From positions 1-36,009 of the forward strand of contig JAFIEK010000040.1 in the NCBI GenBank assembly GCA_020832545.1: a DNA stretch of 36,009 nt, written 5' to 3'. Below, piece by piece: positions 1 through 7,959 of this stretch. The notes below the pieces were generated by a model. The model did no database searches and had not been told where the DNA came from. It saw only the letters and a program-made list of their open reading frames with translations. Position numbers and translations under genes: made by a program. The DNA comes from Pararhodobacter sp. (GTDB lineage: Bacteria > Pseudomonadota > Alphaproteobacteria > Rhodobacterales > Rhodobacteraceae). Position 1 is the stretch's first letter; every line of letters starts with the position of its first letter.

Positions 1-49
<49 letters not shown>

Positions 50-116
50 ATCCCGGTCAAACAGGCGGCGGCGGATCTTCGATCCTCCGTCGGGCTGGCG
101 GGAGCCACGCCTGGCA

Positions 117-1271
117 TCACAGCGACCTTCCGATCAGTTCCTTCATGATCTCATTGGTGCCGCCATAGATGCGCTGCACCCGCGCGTCGGTCCACATCTC
201 GGCCACCGCATATTCAGTCATGTAGCCATAGCCGCCGTGCAGTTGCACGCATTCATCGATCACCGAACACTGCAGATCGGTCAGCCAGTATTTGCACATC
301 GCGGCCATTTCCACCGTCAACTCACCTTTCAGATGCGCTACGATACAGCTGTCCAGAAACGCGCGTGCCACGGCGGCGTTGGTCTTGCATTCGGCGAGTT
401 TGAAGCGGGTGTTCTGGAAGTTGATGATCGGCTGGCCAAAGGCCTCGCGCTCCTTGCAATAGGCGATCGTGCGCTCTACCGCGCCCTCGATCGCGCCCAC
501 TGCGCCACATCCGATGATCAGCCTCTCCTGCGGCAGCTGCTGCATCATCTGGTAAAAGCCCATTCCCTCCTGCCCGCCGAGGATGTTTTCCGGCGGTACC
601 GGCACATCATCGAAAAACAGCTCTGAAGTGTCGGCCGCCTTCAGACCCACTTTGTCGAGGTTGCGCCCACGCCGGAAACCCTCGGCCCCTTCGGTTTCCA
701 CCACCACCAGCGACACGCCCTTGGCCTTCGAATTGGGGTCGGTCTTTGCGGCGACCACGATCAGATTGGCGTGTTGGCCATTGGTGATGAAGGTTTTCGA
801 GCCGTTGAGCCGGTACACATTCCCATCACGCACCGCGCGGGTTTTCAGGTTCTGCACGTCCGAGCCGCCCGAAGGCTCGGTCATCGCGAGCGCGCCGACG
901 ATCTCGCCTGTAGCCATTTTTGGCAGCCAGCGCTTTTTCTGCTCCTCGGTGCCATAGGCGAGGATGTAATGTGCCACGATGCCGGAATGGATGGCGTTGC
1001 CCCAGCTTGACAGGTTCTGGCGCGGGGCTTCCATGTAGATCACCGCCTCATGGCCGAAATCACCGCCCGCGCCGCCGTATTCCTCGGGGATTGAGGCGCA
1101 CAGAAGTCCCATCTCACCCGCCTGATTCCAGCTGTCGCGGTCCATCTCTCCTTGATTACGCCAGCGCTCGTAATGCGGCGCCCATTTCTCGGTGATGAAG
1201 CTGCGGGTCATCTCTTCGAGCATCTTGTGCTCGTCAGTCATCCAAGGCGATGCGATCAGCGGAAATGTCAT
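117..1271 (-). CDS. Acyl-CoA dehydrogenase, long-chain type
   Basis: FAD-dependent flavoprotein of 384 residues, the usual length of the family, catalysing alpha,beta-dehydrogenation of an acyl-CoA and passing electrons to electron-transfer flavoprotein. Visible signatures are MTEPSGGSD (residues 130-138, FAD/substrate region), the FITNG stretch near 161 and a C-terminal [12 protein letters not shown]. The position that carries the catalytic Glu in medium-chain enzymes is Gly here. As in long-chain and isovaleryl-CoA dehydrogenases, the base is more likely Glu249 in the PQERL helix; this assignment is by analogy. Start is an ATG at 1269-1271. It is the last gene of a minus-strand set behind a MerR regulator, the small RHH-like gene and the DmdC-like dehydrogenase, so a role in fatty or branched acyl-CoA breakdown is likely. 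The exact substrate cannot be read from sequence. Confidence 0.93.
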   Translation of the reverse strand: MTFPLIASPWMTDEHKMLEEMTRSFITEKWAPHYERWRNQGEMDRDSWNQAGEMGLLCASIPEEYGGAGGDFGHEAVIYMEAPRQNLSSWGNAIHSGIVAHYILAYGTEEQKKRWLPKMATGEIVGALAMTEPSGGSDVQNLKTRAVRDGNVYRLNGSKTFITNGQHANLIVVAAKTDPNSKAKGVSLVVVETEGAEGFRRGRNLDKVGLKAADTSELFFDDVPVPPENILGGQEGMGFYQMMQQLPQERLIIGCGAVGAIEGAVERTIAYCKEREAFGQPIINFQNTRFKLAECKTNAAVARAFLDSCIVAHLKGELTVEMAAMCKYWLTDLQCSVIDECVQLHGGYGYMTEYAVAEMWTDARVQRIYGGTNEIMKELIGRSL

Positions 1272-1304
1272 GCGGCGGTCCCTCCCAAGACCATCTTAAG
1301 ACTG

Positions 1305-1517
1305 TCAGCGCTTGCGCGCCTCCAGCTCGGAATTGAATATTCTCAACCTGTGCTCCAGGTTTTCCCGGTGCATGACGCTGTCGAAATGTTCAAAAAGAAA
1401 CGACAGCGCCTCACCCTCGTCCAGCCCGGCTTCCTGCGCGAAGCGTTTCAGACGGCGATAGCCGTCCTCAGACATAGCAACGGGAAAGCGGCGGGTCAGG
1501 CGCAGGCGTTTGGGCAT
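1305..1517 (-). CDS. Small ribbon-helix-helix-like protein (70 aa)
   Basis: A 70-residue protein that I do not recognise by name. The start is set by a strong ribosome-binding site, AAGGAGACC, just before the ATG at 1515-1517; the longer open frame upstream has no such support. After a basic N-terminus (MPKRLRLTRR) comes FPVAMSEDGYRRLKRFAQEA, which reads as a beta strand followed by an amphipathic helix, then GLDEGEALSFLFEHF as a second helix. That is the pattern of ribbon-helix-helix DNA-binding proteins. The tail is a charged helix. It lies 33 bp before one acyl-CoA dehydrogenase gene and 55 bp after another, so it is probably co-transcribed with both. A local regulator is one reading; a small dehydrogenase-associated protein is another. 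No partner toxin is adjacent. Confidence 0.68.
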   Translation of the reverse strand: MPKRLRLTRRFPVAMSEDGYRRLKRFAQEAGLDEGEALSFLFEHFDSVMHRENLEHRLRIFNSELEARKR

Positions 1518-1572
1518 TCCCGGTCTCCTTGGGGTTGCGCGCCGCGCCCCCTGCAAGGGCGCGGCGCGTCTC

Positions 1573-3351
1573 TCAGAAAGCTTCGGCGGGCAGGGCCATG
1601 ACTGTTTCGGCGCCCGACTGGATGCGCGCCAGATGCATCCCCGTGGCGGGCAGGTGGCGCGCCATATAGTAGCGCCCCGTGGCCAGTTTCGTCTCGTAAA
1701 ACGCGGCGTCGCCGGTGCCGGCGTCGAGCGCCTCCTGCGCGGCAAGGCCCATGCGCGCCCACATCAGCCCCAGGCAGACATGGCCAAAGAGATGCATGAA
1801 GTCGTTTGATCCCGCCAACGCCGCATTAGGGTTCTTCATGCCGTTCTGCATAAAGTACATCATCGCCGTCTGCAGGTCTTTCGAGGCGGCTTTCAACGGC
1901 TCAAGGAAATCGGCTTTCAGCGCTTCCCGCCCGTCGTTCTCCTTGATGAAGGTCTTGACCATTTCAAAGAACGCCATCGCCGGTTTACCGCCATCGACGG
2001 CCAGCTTGCGGCCCACGAGGTCAAGCGCCTGCACGCCGTTCGCGCCCTCGTAGATCATGGCGATCCGGGCATCGCGGACGAATTGCGACATGCCCCATTC
2101 CTCGATATACCCGTGCCCGCCGTAGACCTGCTGTGCCTGCACCGCCATGTCAAAGCCCATATCGGTCTGGAACCCCTTGATCACCGGGGTCAGCAGCGAG
2201 ATCAGCCCGTCGGCGTCCCTGTCGCCCATTCGGTGCGCGCGATCGATCAGATGCGCCCCCCAGAAGGTGAAGGCGCGCGCGCCTTCGATAAAGCTTTTCT
2301 GGTCCATCAGGCTGCGGCGGATGTCGGGGTGGACGATCAGCGGGTCTGCCGGGCCGTCCTTGTTCTCGGCACCGGTCACGGCGCGGCCCTGCAGGCGATC
2401 CTTGGCATAGGCGACGGCGTTCTGATACGCGGCTTCGGCCTGCGCGTAGCCTTGCAGGCCCACGCCAAGGCGTGCCTCGTTCATCATCACGAACATGGCG
2501 CGCATGCCCTTGTGTTCCTCGCCCACCAGCCAGCCGCGCGCGCCGTCGTAGTTGAGAACGCAGGTAGAGTTGCCGTGAATGCCCATCTTTTCTTCGATGC
2601 TGCCGACGGAGACGCCATTGCGCTCGCCCGGTGTGCCATCGTCCTTGATCAGGAACTTTGGCACCACAAACAGGCTGATCCCCTTGGTACCTTCGCCGCC
2701 GCCCGGGGCCTTGGCCAGTACAAGGTGGATGATGTTTTCGGCCATGTCATGATCGCCCGCCGAGATAAATATCTTTTGCCCGGTGATCAGATAGCTGCCA
2801 TCGCCCTGCGGGTCGGCCTTGGTGCGGATCATCCCCAGATCGGTGCCGCAATGCGGTTCGGTCAGGTTCATTGTGCCGGTCCATTCCATCGACACCATTT
2901 TCGGCAGATAGGTGGCCTTCTGCTCATCCGTACCATGCGTCACCAGCGCGTTGATCGCGCCGTGGGTCAGGCCCTGATACATGTTCAGCGCCATATTGGC
3001 CGAGCAGAAAACCTCGCCAACTGCGCAGCCCATGACATAGGGCAGGTTCTGGCCGCCAAATTCCTCGGGCAGGTCCAGCCCGTTCCAGCCGCCTTCCTTG
3101 ACGGCCGCAAAAGCCTCCTTGAAGCCCTTGGGCGTGTAGACGACGCCATTCTCAAGGCGGCACCCTTCGACGTCGCCGGACGCATTGAGGGGTGCCAGCA
3201 CGTCGGTGGCCAGTTTCCCGGCCTCATCCAGAATGGCGCCGGTGAAATCGCGCTCCAATTCATCATAGCCGGGAATGCCGGTTTCAGTGGCCTTGAGCAT
3301 GTCATGCAGGATGAATTGCATGTCCTTGGCGGGGGCGTTGTAAATGGGCAT
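1573..3351 (-). CDS. Acyl-CoA dehydrogenase, DmdC-like large form
   Basis: A 592-residue acyl-CoA dehydrogenase of the enlarged class with an extra C-terminal alpha-helical domain. Members include DmdC, which oxidises 3-methylmercaptopropionyl-CoA in DMSP demethylation, and general FadE-like enzymes. Visible features are the N-terminal domain to about 150, [13 protein letters not shown] (161-173), [12 protein letters not shown] (191-202), [11 protein letters not shown] near 410-420 and [13 protein letters not shown]. In the last, Glu435 is in the position of the catalytic base. Residues from about 455 form the extra domain. The ATG at 3349-3351 has GAGGGAGA in front of it, and homologues begin with the same MP-Y-AP pattern, so the longer frame to 3438 is rejected. 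It follows the MerR gene by 38 bp, giving a regulator-enzyme unit. DmdA, B and D are not in view, so DMSP metabolism is possible but unproven. Confidence 0.92.
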   Translation of the reverse strand: MPIYNAPAKDMQFILHDMLKATETGIPGYDELERDFTGAILDEAGKLATDVLAPLNASGDVEGCRLENGVVYTPKGFKEAFAAVKEGGWNGLDLPEEFGGQNLPYVMGCAVGEVFCSANMALNMYQGLTHGAINALVTHGTDEQKATYLPKMVSMEWTGTMNLTEPHCGTDLGMIRTKADPQGDGSYLITGQKIFISAGDHDMAENIIHLVLAKAPGGGEGTKGISLFVVPKFLIKDDGTPGERNGVSVGSIEEKMGIHGNSTCVLNYDGARGWLVGEEHKGMRAMFVMMNEARLGVGLQGYAQAEAAYQNAVAYAKDRLQGRAVTGAENKDGPADPLIVHPDIRRSLMDQKSFIEGARAFTFWGAHLIDRAHRMGDRDADGLISLLTPVIKGFQTDMGFDMAVQAQQVYGGHGYIEEWGMSQFVRDARIAMIYEGANGVQALDLVGRKLAVDGGKPAMAFFEMVKTFIKENDGREALKADFLEPLKAASKDLQTAMMYFMQNGMKNPNAALAGSNDFMHLFGHVCLGLMWARMGLAAQEALDAGTGDAAFYETKLATGRYYMARHLPATGMHLARIQSGAETVMALPAEAF

Positions 3352-3389
3352 TGATGTCTCCCTCTGGCACCGCTGAGGCGCGCTTTGGT

Positions 3390-3785
3390 TTATTCGGCGG
3401 CGGAGCGGCGGAATGAGGCGATCATCTCGGCCCCCCATTCCAGTTGTCCGCGCAGTTCCTCGATGGCTTCGTTGAGTTCGTCGCGCTGGCGCTCCATCTG
3501 AGCGAGCCGTTCGCGGGCGACCTCATGGGTGCGCCGCAGCTGTTCTTCCTGAGCGTCGCCCCGGTCATACAGGTTCAAAAGCTGGCGCATTTCTTCCAGG
3601 CTGAAACCAAAACGCTTGCCGCGCAGGATCAGTTTCAGCCGCCCCCTGTCGCGGCGTGTGTAAAGCCGCTTCTGGCCCTGGCGGATGGGAAAGATCAGCT
3701 CTTTCGCCTCGTAAAAACGCAGTGTGCGCGGCGTTACGTCGAACACCTCGCACATCTGTCGGATCGTCATCAATTCGCTCGTCAT
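3390..3785 (-). CDS. MerR-family transcriptional regulator
   Basis: A 131-residue regulator. The N-terminal winged helix-turn-helix is plain: [20 protein letters not shown] (residues 7-26), then wing residues [11 protein letters not shown] and the second helical pair with [13 protein letters not shown]-terminal coiled coil (about 80-125, rich in Glu, Arg and Leu) would form the dimer. There is no Cys cluster, so metal sensing is unlikely. It heads the acyl-CoA dehydrogenase operon and is most like the LiuR-type MerR proteins that control branched-chain amino acid and fatty acid oxidation; that comparison is from memory of the family. An ACGT inverted repeat about 90 bp upstream suggests autoregulation. 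The gene is a close paralogue of the MerR gene at 3960-4346. Confidence 0.92.
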   Translation of the reverse strand: MTSELMTIRQMCEVFDVTPRTLRFYEAKELIFPIRQGQKRLYTRRDRGRLKLILRGKRFGFSLEEMRQLLNLYDRGDAQEEQLRRTHEVARERLAQMERQRDELNEAIEELRGQLEWGAEMIASFRRSAAE

Positions 3786-3858
3786 GCGTTACCTCGGCTG
3801 GGTGGCCTGGCCTGCGCCGGATTGTGCTGGCCTGACATCCATATAGGCTGTGCGAGCG

Positions 3859-3889
3859 ATGATATCAGTTTAGTTGACGTAAACGTAAA
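3859..3889 (-). promoter_or_regulatory. Promoter with 19-bp spacer and ACGT operator
   Basis: On the minus strand the region reads TTTACG, 19 bases, TATCAT. The long 19-bp spacer is the hallmark of MerR-activated promoters. An inverted repeat TTGACGT-AA-ACGTAAA (3874-3889, plus-strand reading) overlaps the -35 box and the upstream half of the spacer. A second perfect ACGT palindrome, TGACGTCA, sits at 3898-3905; its centre is 20 bp away, two helical turns. The site lies in the 174-bp gap between the two MerR genes and points at the first MerR-dehydrogenase operon. A dyad centred at the -35 edge instead of mid-spacer is unusual for MerR proteins, so the exact core promoter is uncertain. Confidence 0.55.
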
Positions 3890-3959
3890 GCCCAACGTGA
3901 CGTCATTTCATGCCGTGACGCCGGGTCGCGTGCTGCTGTGACGGGGCGGGCCAGTGATG

Positions 3960-4346
3960 TCAGCTTTCCGTGCCGCCATCTTCCAGAAACTGAACAGCCT
4001 CATCGCGCAGTGAGCGCAGTTCGGCGATGGTGTGGCCCAGTTCTTCGCGTTGACGCGTCAGCTCGTTCAACTGTCGGTTGGCGCCTTCGATCCAAGACTC
4101 CATCTGCGGCCGGGTGCCCTTGGTCTCATAGATCAGCAGCCACTGACGGATCCCCTCAAGGCTGAAGCCAAAGCGGCGACCGCGCAGGATCAGGATCATG
4201 CGGGCAATTTCGCGCGGGCCGTACAGCCGGTTGCGACCGTCCTTTTCAGGGCGCAGAAGCTCGATGTATTCGTAATACCTCAAGGTGCGCGGCGTCACGT
4301 CGAAGCGGGCGCACATTTCCTTGAAGGTCAGCTTCTTATCGCTCAT
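3960..4346 (-). CDS. MerR-family transcriptional regulator, second paralogue
   Basis: A 128-residue MerR regulator closely related to its downstream neighbour. The helix-turn-helix reads [20 protein letters not shown], followed by wing residues DGRNRLYGPRE, GFSLEGIRQWLLIYE, then a Glu/Arg/Leu coiled coil near 75-120. The ATG at 4344-4346 has GAGGAGG seven bases upstream and is preferred over a GTG 15 bases further out that falls within that ribosome-binding site. It lies 174 bp upstream of the first MerR gene, same strand, with the ACGT operator between them, and is divergent from the thioesterase operon (186-bp gap). It could control the dehydrogenase operon, the thioesterases or both. No effector-binding domain is present beyond the coiled coil. 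Confidence 0.9.
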   Translation of the reverse strand: MSDKKLTFKEMCARFDVTPRTLRYYEYIELLRPEKDGRNRLYGPREIARMILILRGRRFGFSLEGIRQWLLIYETKGTRPQMESWIEGANRQLNELTRQREELGHTIAELRSLRDEAVQFLEDGGTES

Positions 4347-4433
4347 CGCGCTCCTCCTCACACAGGAACAAAGTTACCCTAAGCCCTTCATGCCGCATGC
4401 GCAACACACCCGGTTTGTAAGGAAAGAATTCCT

Positions 4434-4463
4434 TTGACGCGCCACCGCTCACGCTGTCATAAC
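4434..4463 (+). promoter_or_regulatory. Possible sigma-70 promoter for thioesterase operon
   Basis: TTGACG at 4434-4439 is followed, after 18 bases, by CATAAC (four of six matches to the -10 consensus), about 70 bp before the first thioesterase start. Just upstream, AAGGAA-AGAA-TTCCTT (4419-4434) is a short inverted repeat abutting the -35 box and may be an operator. The -10 box is weak, so this is a candidate only. Confidence 0.35.
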
Positions 4464-4532
4464 CCGCCCGGTTGTTGTGGTGGCCGTCGCCGCGCATGAG
4501 GTGCGGTGCCGCTGCGAACCAAAGGAAAACGT

Positions 4533-4988
4533 ATGTCAGACCCCAATCCCGCACAGCGTTTCATAGAGGCCATTCCGCACGCCAAGGCACTGGGCATGCG
4601 GCTTGAATCGATTGGCAATGGCAAGGCGGTCATGTCGATGGCCTATGATGAGCGGTTCATCGGCGATCCTGCGACCGGCGTGATCAGCGGTGGTGCGGTC
4701 TCGGCGCTGATGGACACCTGCTGCGGCGCAGCGGTGCTGGCGCATCCTGAATCGGGGCCGACAGCAACGTTGGATCTGCGCATCGAATACATGCGGGCGG
4801 CGCGGCCCGGGCAGCGGATCTTTGCGCGCGCCGAGTGTTTTCATGCGACCCGCACAGTGGCGTTTGTCCGTGCCGTCGCCCATGACGAAAGCAGCCATGC
4901 CGAGGATGGGTTGCCGGTGGCCAGTGCGACCGGGGCTTTCACCCTGGACAGTGGCAAGAAAAAACCGAAAACGGAGGCAGGCCGATGA
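4533..4988 (+). CDS. PaaI-like hotdog-fold thioesterase (first of pair)
   Basis: A 151-residue single-domain hotdog protein of the PaaI/YdiI thioesterase group, which hydrolyses acyl- or aryl-CoA esters in the cytoplasm. The family core is visible as [20 protein letters not shown] (about 50-69), where the usual HGG becomes SGG, and [18 protein letters not shown] (about 80-97), the second half of the CoA-binding face. The ATG at 4533 follows AAAGGAAAA and is preferred to a GTG 27 bases upstream. The stop overlaps the next start in ATGA, so this gene is translationally coupled to a second hotdog protein. The loss of His in the HGG loop suggests that either the active site differs or the two proteins form a mixed oligomer; both are inference. 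Confidence 0.88.
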   Translation: MSDPNPAQRFIEAIPHAKALGMRLESIGNGKAVMSMAYDERFIGDPATGVISGGAVSALMDTCCGAAVLAHPESGPTATLDLRIEYMRAARPGQRIFARAECFHATRTVAFVRAVAHDESSHAEDGLPVASATGAFTLDSGKKKPKTEAGR

Positions 4989-5500
4989 CCCGTTCGCGCC
5001 CCGAGCCTGTTCAGGTGATCAAACAGCGCCGTGACATGGCACTGGCCACGCTGGCGAACGGGATACCCTACAGCCAGTTTCTTGGCATCCGTTTTGACCG
5101 GCGCGGCGATGAGTTGACGGCCTTGTTGCCGTTCGACGAGCAACTGATCGGCAACCCCTTCCTGCCCGCCCTGCATGGCGGTGTGACATCAGCGTTTCTG
5201 GAGATCACGGCGATCATTGAACTGAGCTGGTCAATGCTGTGGGAAGATATGGAAAACGGCAAGCTGGATCCCGGCAAGCTGGACGCTGAGCATCTGCCGC
5301 GCTTGCCAAAGACCATTGATTTCACGGTGGATTATCTGCGCTCGGGCCTGCCACGTGACGCTTACGCTCGCGCGCGCGTTAACCGTTCGGGGCGCCGCTA
5401 TGCCTCGGTTCATGTCGAGGCCTGGCAGGATAACCGGGCCAGATTGTTTGCCCAGGCGACCGGGCATTTCCTGATTCCGAGCCGCGATACCGGGGGGTAA
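4985..5500 (+). CDS. PaaI-like hotdog-fold thioesterase (second of pair)
   Basis: A 171-residue hotdog protein, longer than its partner because of an N-terminal helix and an insert rich in acidic residues ([20 protein letters not shown], near 79-98) after the core helix. The core reads [20 protein letters not shown], retaining the intact HGG of PaaI-type enzymes, and [20 protein letters not shown] forms the CoA-binding strand pair. It overlaps the upstream hotdog gene by four bases and is followed after five bases by a MATE exporter. The pair resembles a split or duplicated double-hotdog enzyme, one subunit with HGG and one without. Substrate is unknown; the adjacent acyl-CoA dehydrogenases suggest acyl-CoA turnover. 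Confidence 0.87.
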   Translation: MTRSRPEPVQVIKQRRDMALATLANGIPYSQFLGIRFDRRGDELTALLPFDEQLIGNPFLPALHGGVTSAFLEITAIIELSWSMLWEDMENGKLDPGKLDAEHLPRLPKTIDFTVDYLRSGLPRDAYARARVNRSGRRYASVHVEAWQDNRARLFAQATGHFLIPSRDTGG

Positions 5501-5505
5501 GCGGC

Positions 5506-6804
5506 GTGGACGTCCTTACCAACCGGCGGGTGCTGCGAATCGCGCTGCCGATCATTCTGGCCAATGTCACGGTGCCGCTGATCGGGCTGGTGGATACGGC
5601 GGTTGTGGGGCAGTTGGGGCAGGCCGCACCGATCGGCGCGGTGGGGCTGGGTGCGGTCATTCTGGCCGCCGTTTACTGGATCTTCGGCTTTCTGCGCATG
5701 GGCACCACCGGACTGACCGCGCAGGCCTTTGGCGCGGGCGATACGGCTGAAACCGGAGCGATCCTCAAGCGCGGGTTGCTGATTGCCGGGGCGGCCGGTC
5801 TGGCGCTGATCGCCATTCAGGGGCCATTCCTGTGGGGCGCGTTCCGGTTGGCGCCGGCCAGCGATGCGGTCGAGGATCTGACCCGCAGCTATCTGGCGAT
5901 CCGCATCTATGGCGCGCCTGCCACGATAGCCCTTTACGCGCTCACCGGCTGGCTGATCGCGCTGGAGCGCACGCGCGGCGTGCTGGTGCTGCAACTGGTG
6001 ATCAACCTGATCAATGTGGGCCTTGATCTGTGGTTTGTGCTGGGGCTTGGCTGGGGGGTTGAGGGGGTGGCGGCGGCCTCGCTGGTGGCCGAATACACCG
6101 GGCTGGCGCTGGGCCTGTGGCTGTGTCGGTCGGCCTTTTCCGGGCCGAGGGGACGGGTCTTTGATGGGCCGAAACTGCGGCGTATGGCCTCGGTCAACGG
6201 CGATATCATGCTGCGTTCGGTGCTGTTGCAGGGCAGTTTTACCACCTTCGTCTTTCTGGCTGCGGGCAAGGGCGATACCACGCTGGCCGCCAACCAGATC
6301 CTTTTGCAGTTCCTGGAGGTGATGGCCTATCTGCTGGACGGGTTTGCTTTCTCTGCCGAGACGCTGGTGGGGCAGGCGGTCGGTGCGCGCCGGGTGGCGG
6401 CATTGCGCCGCTCGGTCCGGCTGACGGGGGTCTGGGGCGCAGGCGGCGCGGTGGTGATGGGGGGCGGGTTTGCGCTGATCGGCCCAGCGGCGATTGATGT
6501 GATGACCACCGCGCCCGAGGTGCGCGAGGCTGCGCGACTGTATCTGCCTTGGGTTGTGGCCGCACCGATGGTGAGTATTGCCGGCTATATGCTGGACGGC
6601 GTGTTCATCGGCGCCACCCGCACACGTGACATGGTCAAGGCGATGATGATCTCGGTCGCGATCTATGTGCTTGCCCTCTGGGCCTTTCAGGGCTTGGAAA
6701 ATCACGGCCTCTGGGCTGCGCTGATGGTTCTGAACGCCACGCGCGGGGTGACGATGGCGCTGTTTTATCCCAGAATACCGGCCAGCCTGAAGGAGGCCGC
6801 ATGA
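5506..6804 (+). CDS. MATE-family efflux transporter, DinF-like
   Basis: A 432-residue inner-membrane exporter of the MATE family, which couples drug or metabolite efflux to H+ or Na+ influx. About twelve hydrophobic segments are visible, arranged as two six-helix bundles. The N-terminal motif IALPIILANVTVPLIGLVDT is the typical first MATE helix with its conserved Asp, and RMGTTGLTAQAFGAGD is the loop motif found in DinF-type members. The start is a GTG at 5506, five bases after the previous stop. The stop overlaps the next start as ATGA. Coupling to two thioesterases could mean export of their products, but this exporter type is often just a passenger in such operons. Confidence 0.93.
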   Translation: MDVLTNRRVLRIALPIILANVTVPLIGLVDTAVVGQLGQAAPIGAVGLGAVILAAVYWIFGFLRMGTTGLTAQAFGAGDTAETGAILKRGLLIAGAAGLALIAIQGPFLWGAFRLAPASDAVEDLTRSYLAIRIYGAPATIALYALTGWLIALERTRGVLVLQLVINLINVGLDLWFVLGLGWGVEGVAAASLVAEYTGLALGLWLCRSAFSGPRGRVFDGPKLRRMASVNGDIMLRSVLLQGSFTTFVFLAAGKGDTTLAANQILLQFLEVMAYLLDGFAFSAETLVGQAVGARRVAALRRSVRLTGVWGAGGAVVMGGGFALIGPAAIDVMTTAPEVREAARLYLPWVVAAPMVSIAGYMLDGVFIGATRTRDMVKAMMISVAIYVLALWAFQGLENHGLWAALMVLNATRGVTMALFYPRIPASLKEAA

Positions 6805-7424
6805 CCACGCCTGACCCCGCTGCGATCGAAGCCCTTTTCACCCGCTCGGACGGCAGCTACCTGTTTGCGCGCTGGGGGCGGCCCATTGTGCCGGTGGTAT
6901 TCGGTGTCGATGACGCCACGCTTTCGGTGATCAAGGGCGCCGTTGAGGCGGTGGTGGTGCTGGCCGGGCACCGTATGGCCGAGACGGACCCCGAGATGGG
7001 GGCCAATCTGATGTTGTTCTTCTTCCGCGACTGGGATGAGGTGCTGGCGGTGCCTGATCTGGACAAACTGGTTGAAGGGCTGGCGGCGCAGGTGACGGTG
7101 CTCAAGGCGAAAGATGCCAACCAGTATCGCAGTTTCCGCTTCGATCCGGATGGCTCGATCCGCGCGGCTTTCGTGTTCGTGCGGCTGGATGATGCGTTGG
7201 TCGACATGCCCGCCGCCGATCTTGCACTGTTTCAGGCAGCGCAGGTTATTTTGCTGTGGTCTGACCGTGCCTTTGCCGCGCAATCGCCGCTGGCGCGTGC
7301 GGACGGGGTTGCGGTGCTGCGCCCGGATGTGGCGGGCGTGATCCGGGCAGGTTATGACCCGGTTCTGCCTGCGGTCGCGCGTGACGCCAGCCACGCTCTG
7401 CGGCTGGCTGCGCGTGCGGGGTGA
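6801..7424 (+). CDS. Conserved-looking hypothetical protein
   Basis: A 207-residue protein that I cannot assign. It has no signal peptide or membrane segment and is predicted soluble and acidic. Visible stretches include FARWGRPIVPVVFGVDDATL (24-43), VVVLAGHRMAETDPEMGANLMLFFFRDWDEV (starting near 52) and YRSFRFDPDGSIRAAFVFVRLDD near 110-132, an alternating alpha/beta pattern. The start overlaps the MATE stop in ATGA and codon use matches the neighbours, so it is a real, translationally coupled gene. The next gene, ybgC, begins 19 bases after its stop. I see no catalytic motif. Close homologues would be expected mainly within Rhodobacteraceae, judging from its anonymity; that is a guess. Confidence 0.75.
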   Translation: MTTPDPAAIEALFTRSDGSYLFARWGRPIVPVVFGVDDATLSVIKGAVEAVVVLAGHRMAETDPEMGANLMLFFFRDWDEVLAVPDLDKLVEGLAAQVTVLKAKDANQYRSFRFDPDGSIRAAFVFVRLDDALVDMPAADLALFQAAQVILLWSDRAFAAQSPLARADGVAVLRPDVAGVIRAGYDPVLPAVARDASHALRLAARAG

Positions 7425-7443
7425 TTATTAACCGGGAAGCGCC

Positions 7444-7845
7444 ATGACCCATCGAATGCAGATCCGCGTCTACTACGAGGATACAGACCTCGCCGGGATC
7501 GTCTACTACGCGAACTATCTGAAATTCATCGAGCGCGCGCGTTCGGAATGGGTGCGCGAGCTTGAGGTTGATCAAGCCGCGCTGCACCGCAAGACCGGCG
7601 CGGTTTTCGCTGTGCGCCGGGTTGAGGCCGATTATCTGGCCCCGGCATGTTTCGATGACGTGATCGAAGTGCGCAGCGTCCCGGTCGCAGTCAGCCCGGC
7701 GCGACTAACCCTGCGTCAGGAAGTTTTTCGCGCAGAAACAAGGCTTTTTACGGCTCTGGTCACGCTGGTGTGCCTGAATTCGGCTGGTCGGCCGCAGCGT
7801 TTGCCATCACGTCTCGCTGGGCTTTCTGTCACAAAGTCGCGTTAG
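7444..7845 (+). CDS. ybgC: Tol-Pal-associated acyl-CoA thioesterase YbgC
   Basis: A 133-residue hotdog thioesterase of the 4HBT/YbgC type that accompanies the Tol-Pal genes in most proteobacteria. The signature YYEDTDLAGIVYYANYLKFI (about 10-29) carries the catalytic Asp in DTD and the YANY loop, followed by ERARSEWVREL. YbgC hydrolyses short or medium acyl-CoAs and in E. coli associates with acyl carrier protein and phospholipid-synthesis enzymes at the membrane. Start ATG 7444 follows GGGAAG. A 114-bp gap with a promoter candidate separates it from tolQ, so tolQ can be transcribed independently. It is the third hotdog gene within 3 kb. Confidence 0.95.
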   Translation: MTHRMQIRVYYEDTDLAGIVYYANYLKFIERARSEWVRELEVDQAALHRKTGAVFAVRRVEADYLAPACFDDVIEVRSVPVAVSPARLTLRQEVFRAETRLFTALVTLVCLNSAGRPQRLPSRLAGLSVTKSR

Positions 7846-7867
7846 GCCTCACATTTGCGTGGTTTCA

Positions 7868-7897
7868 TTGGCGTCTGGCTTGGAATGCGGTTAGAAT
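7868..7897 (+). promoter_or_regulatory. Probable promoter of the tol operon
   Basis: TTGGCG at 7868-7873, an 18-bp spacer, then TAGAAT at 7892-7897, which matches the -10 consensus at five of six positions. It lies in the ybgC-tolQ gap, about 62 bp before the tolQ start, and would drive tolQRAB. Confidence 0.5.
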
Positions 7898-7959
7898 CGG
7901 CGCAAATGGAGGCGATTTTCCAATAAGCCCGCCCCGACGACGAGCAGGACACAAGACTC

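Noticed and set aside
1305-1517. Small RHH-like gene considered as an antitoxin
   Set aside because: No toxin-like partner is adjacent; both neighbours are acyl-CoA dehydrogenases.
2083-3354. 423-codon open frame antisense to the DmdC-like gene
   Set aside because: Mirrors the coding frame of a complete acyl-CoA dehydrogenase and has no recognisable protein features.
5410-6705. 431-codon minus-strand frame opposite the MATE gene
   Set aside because: Gln/His/Arg-rich with no hydrophobic or domain pattern; the MATE gene is intact.
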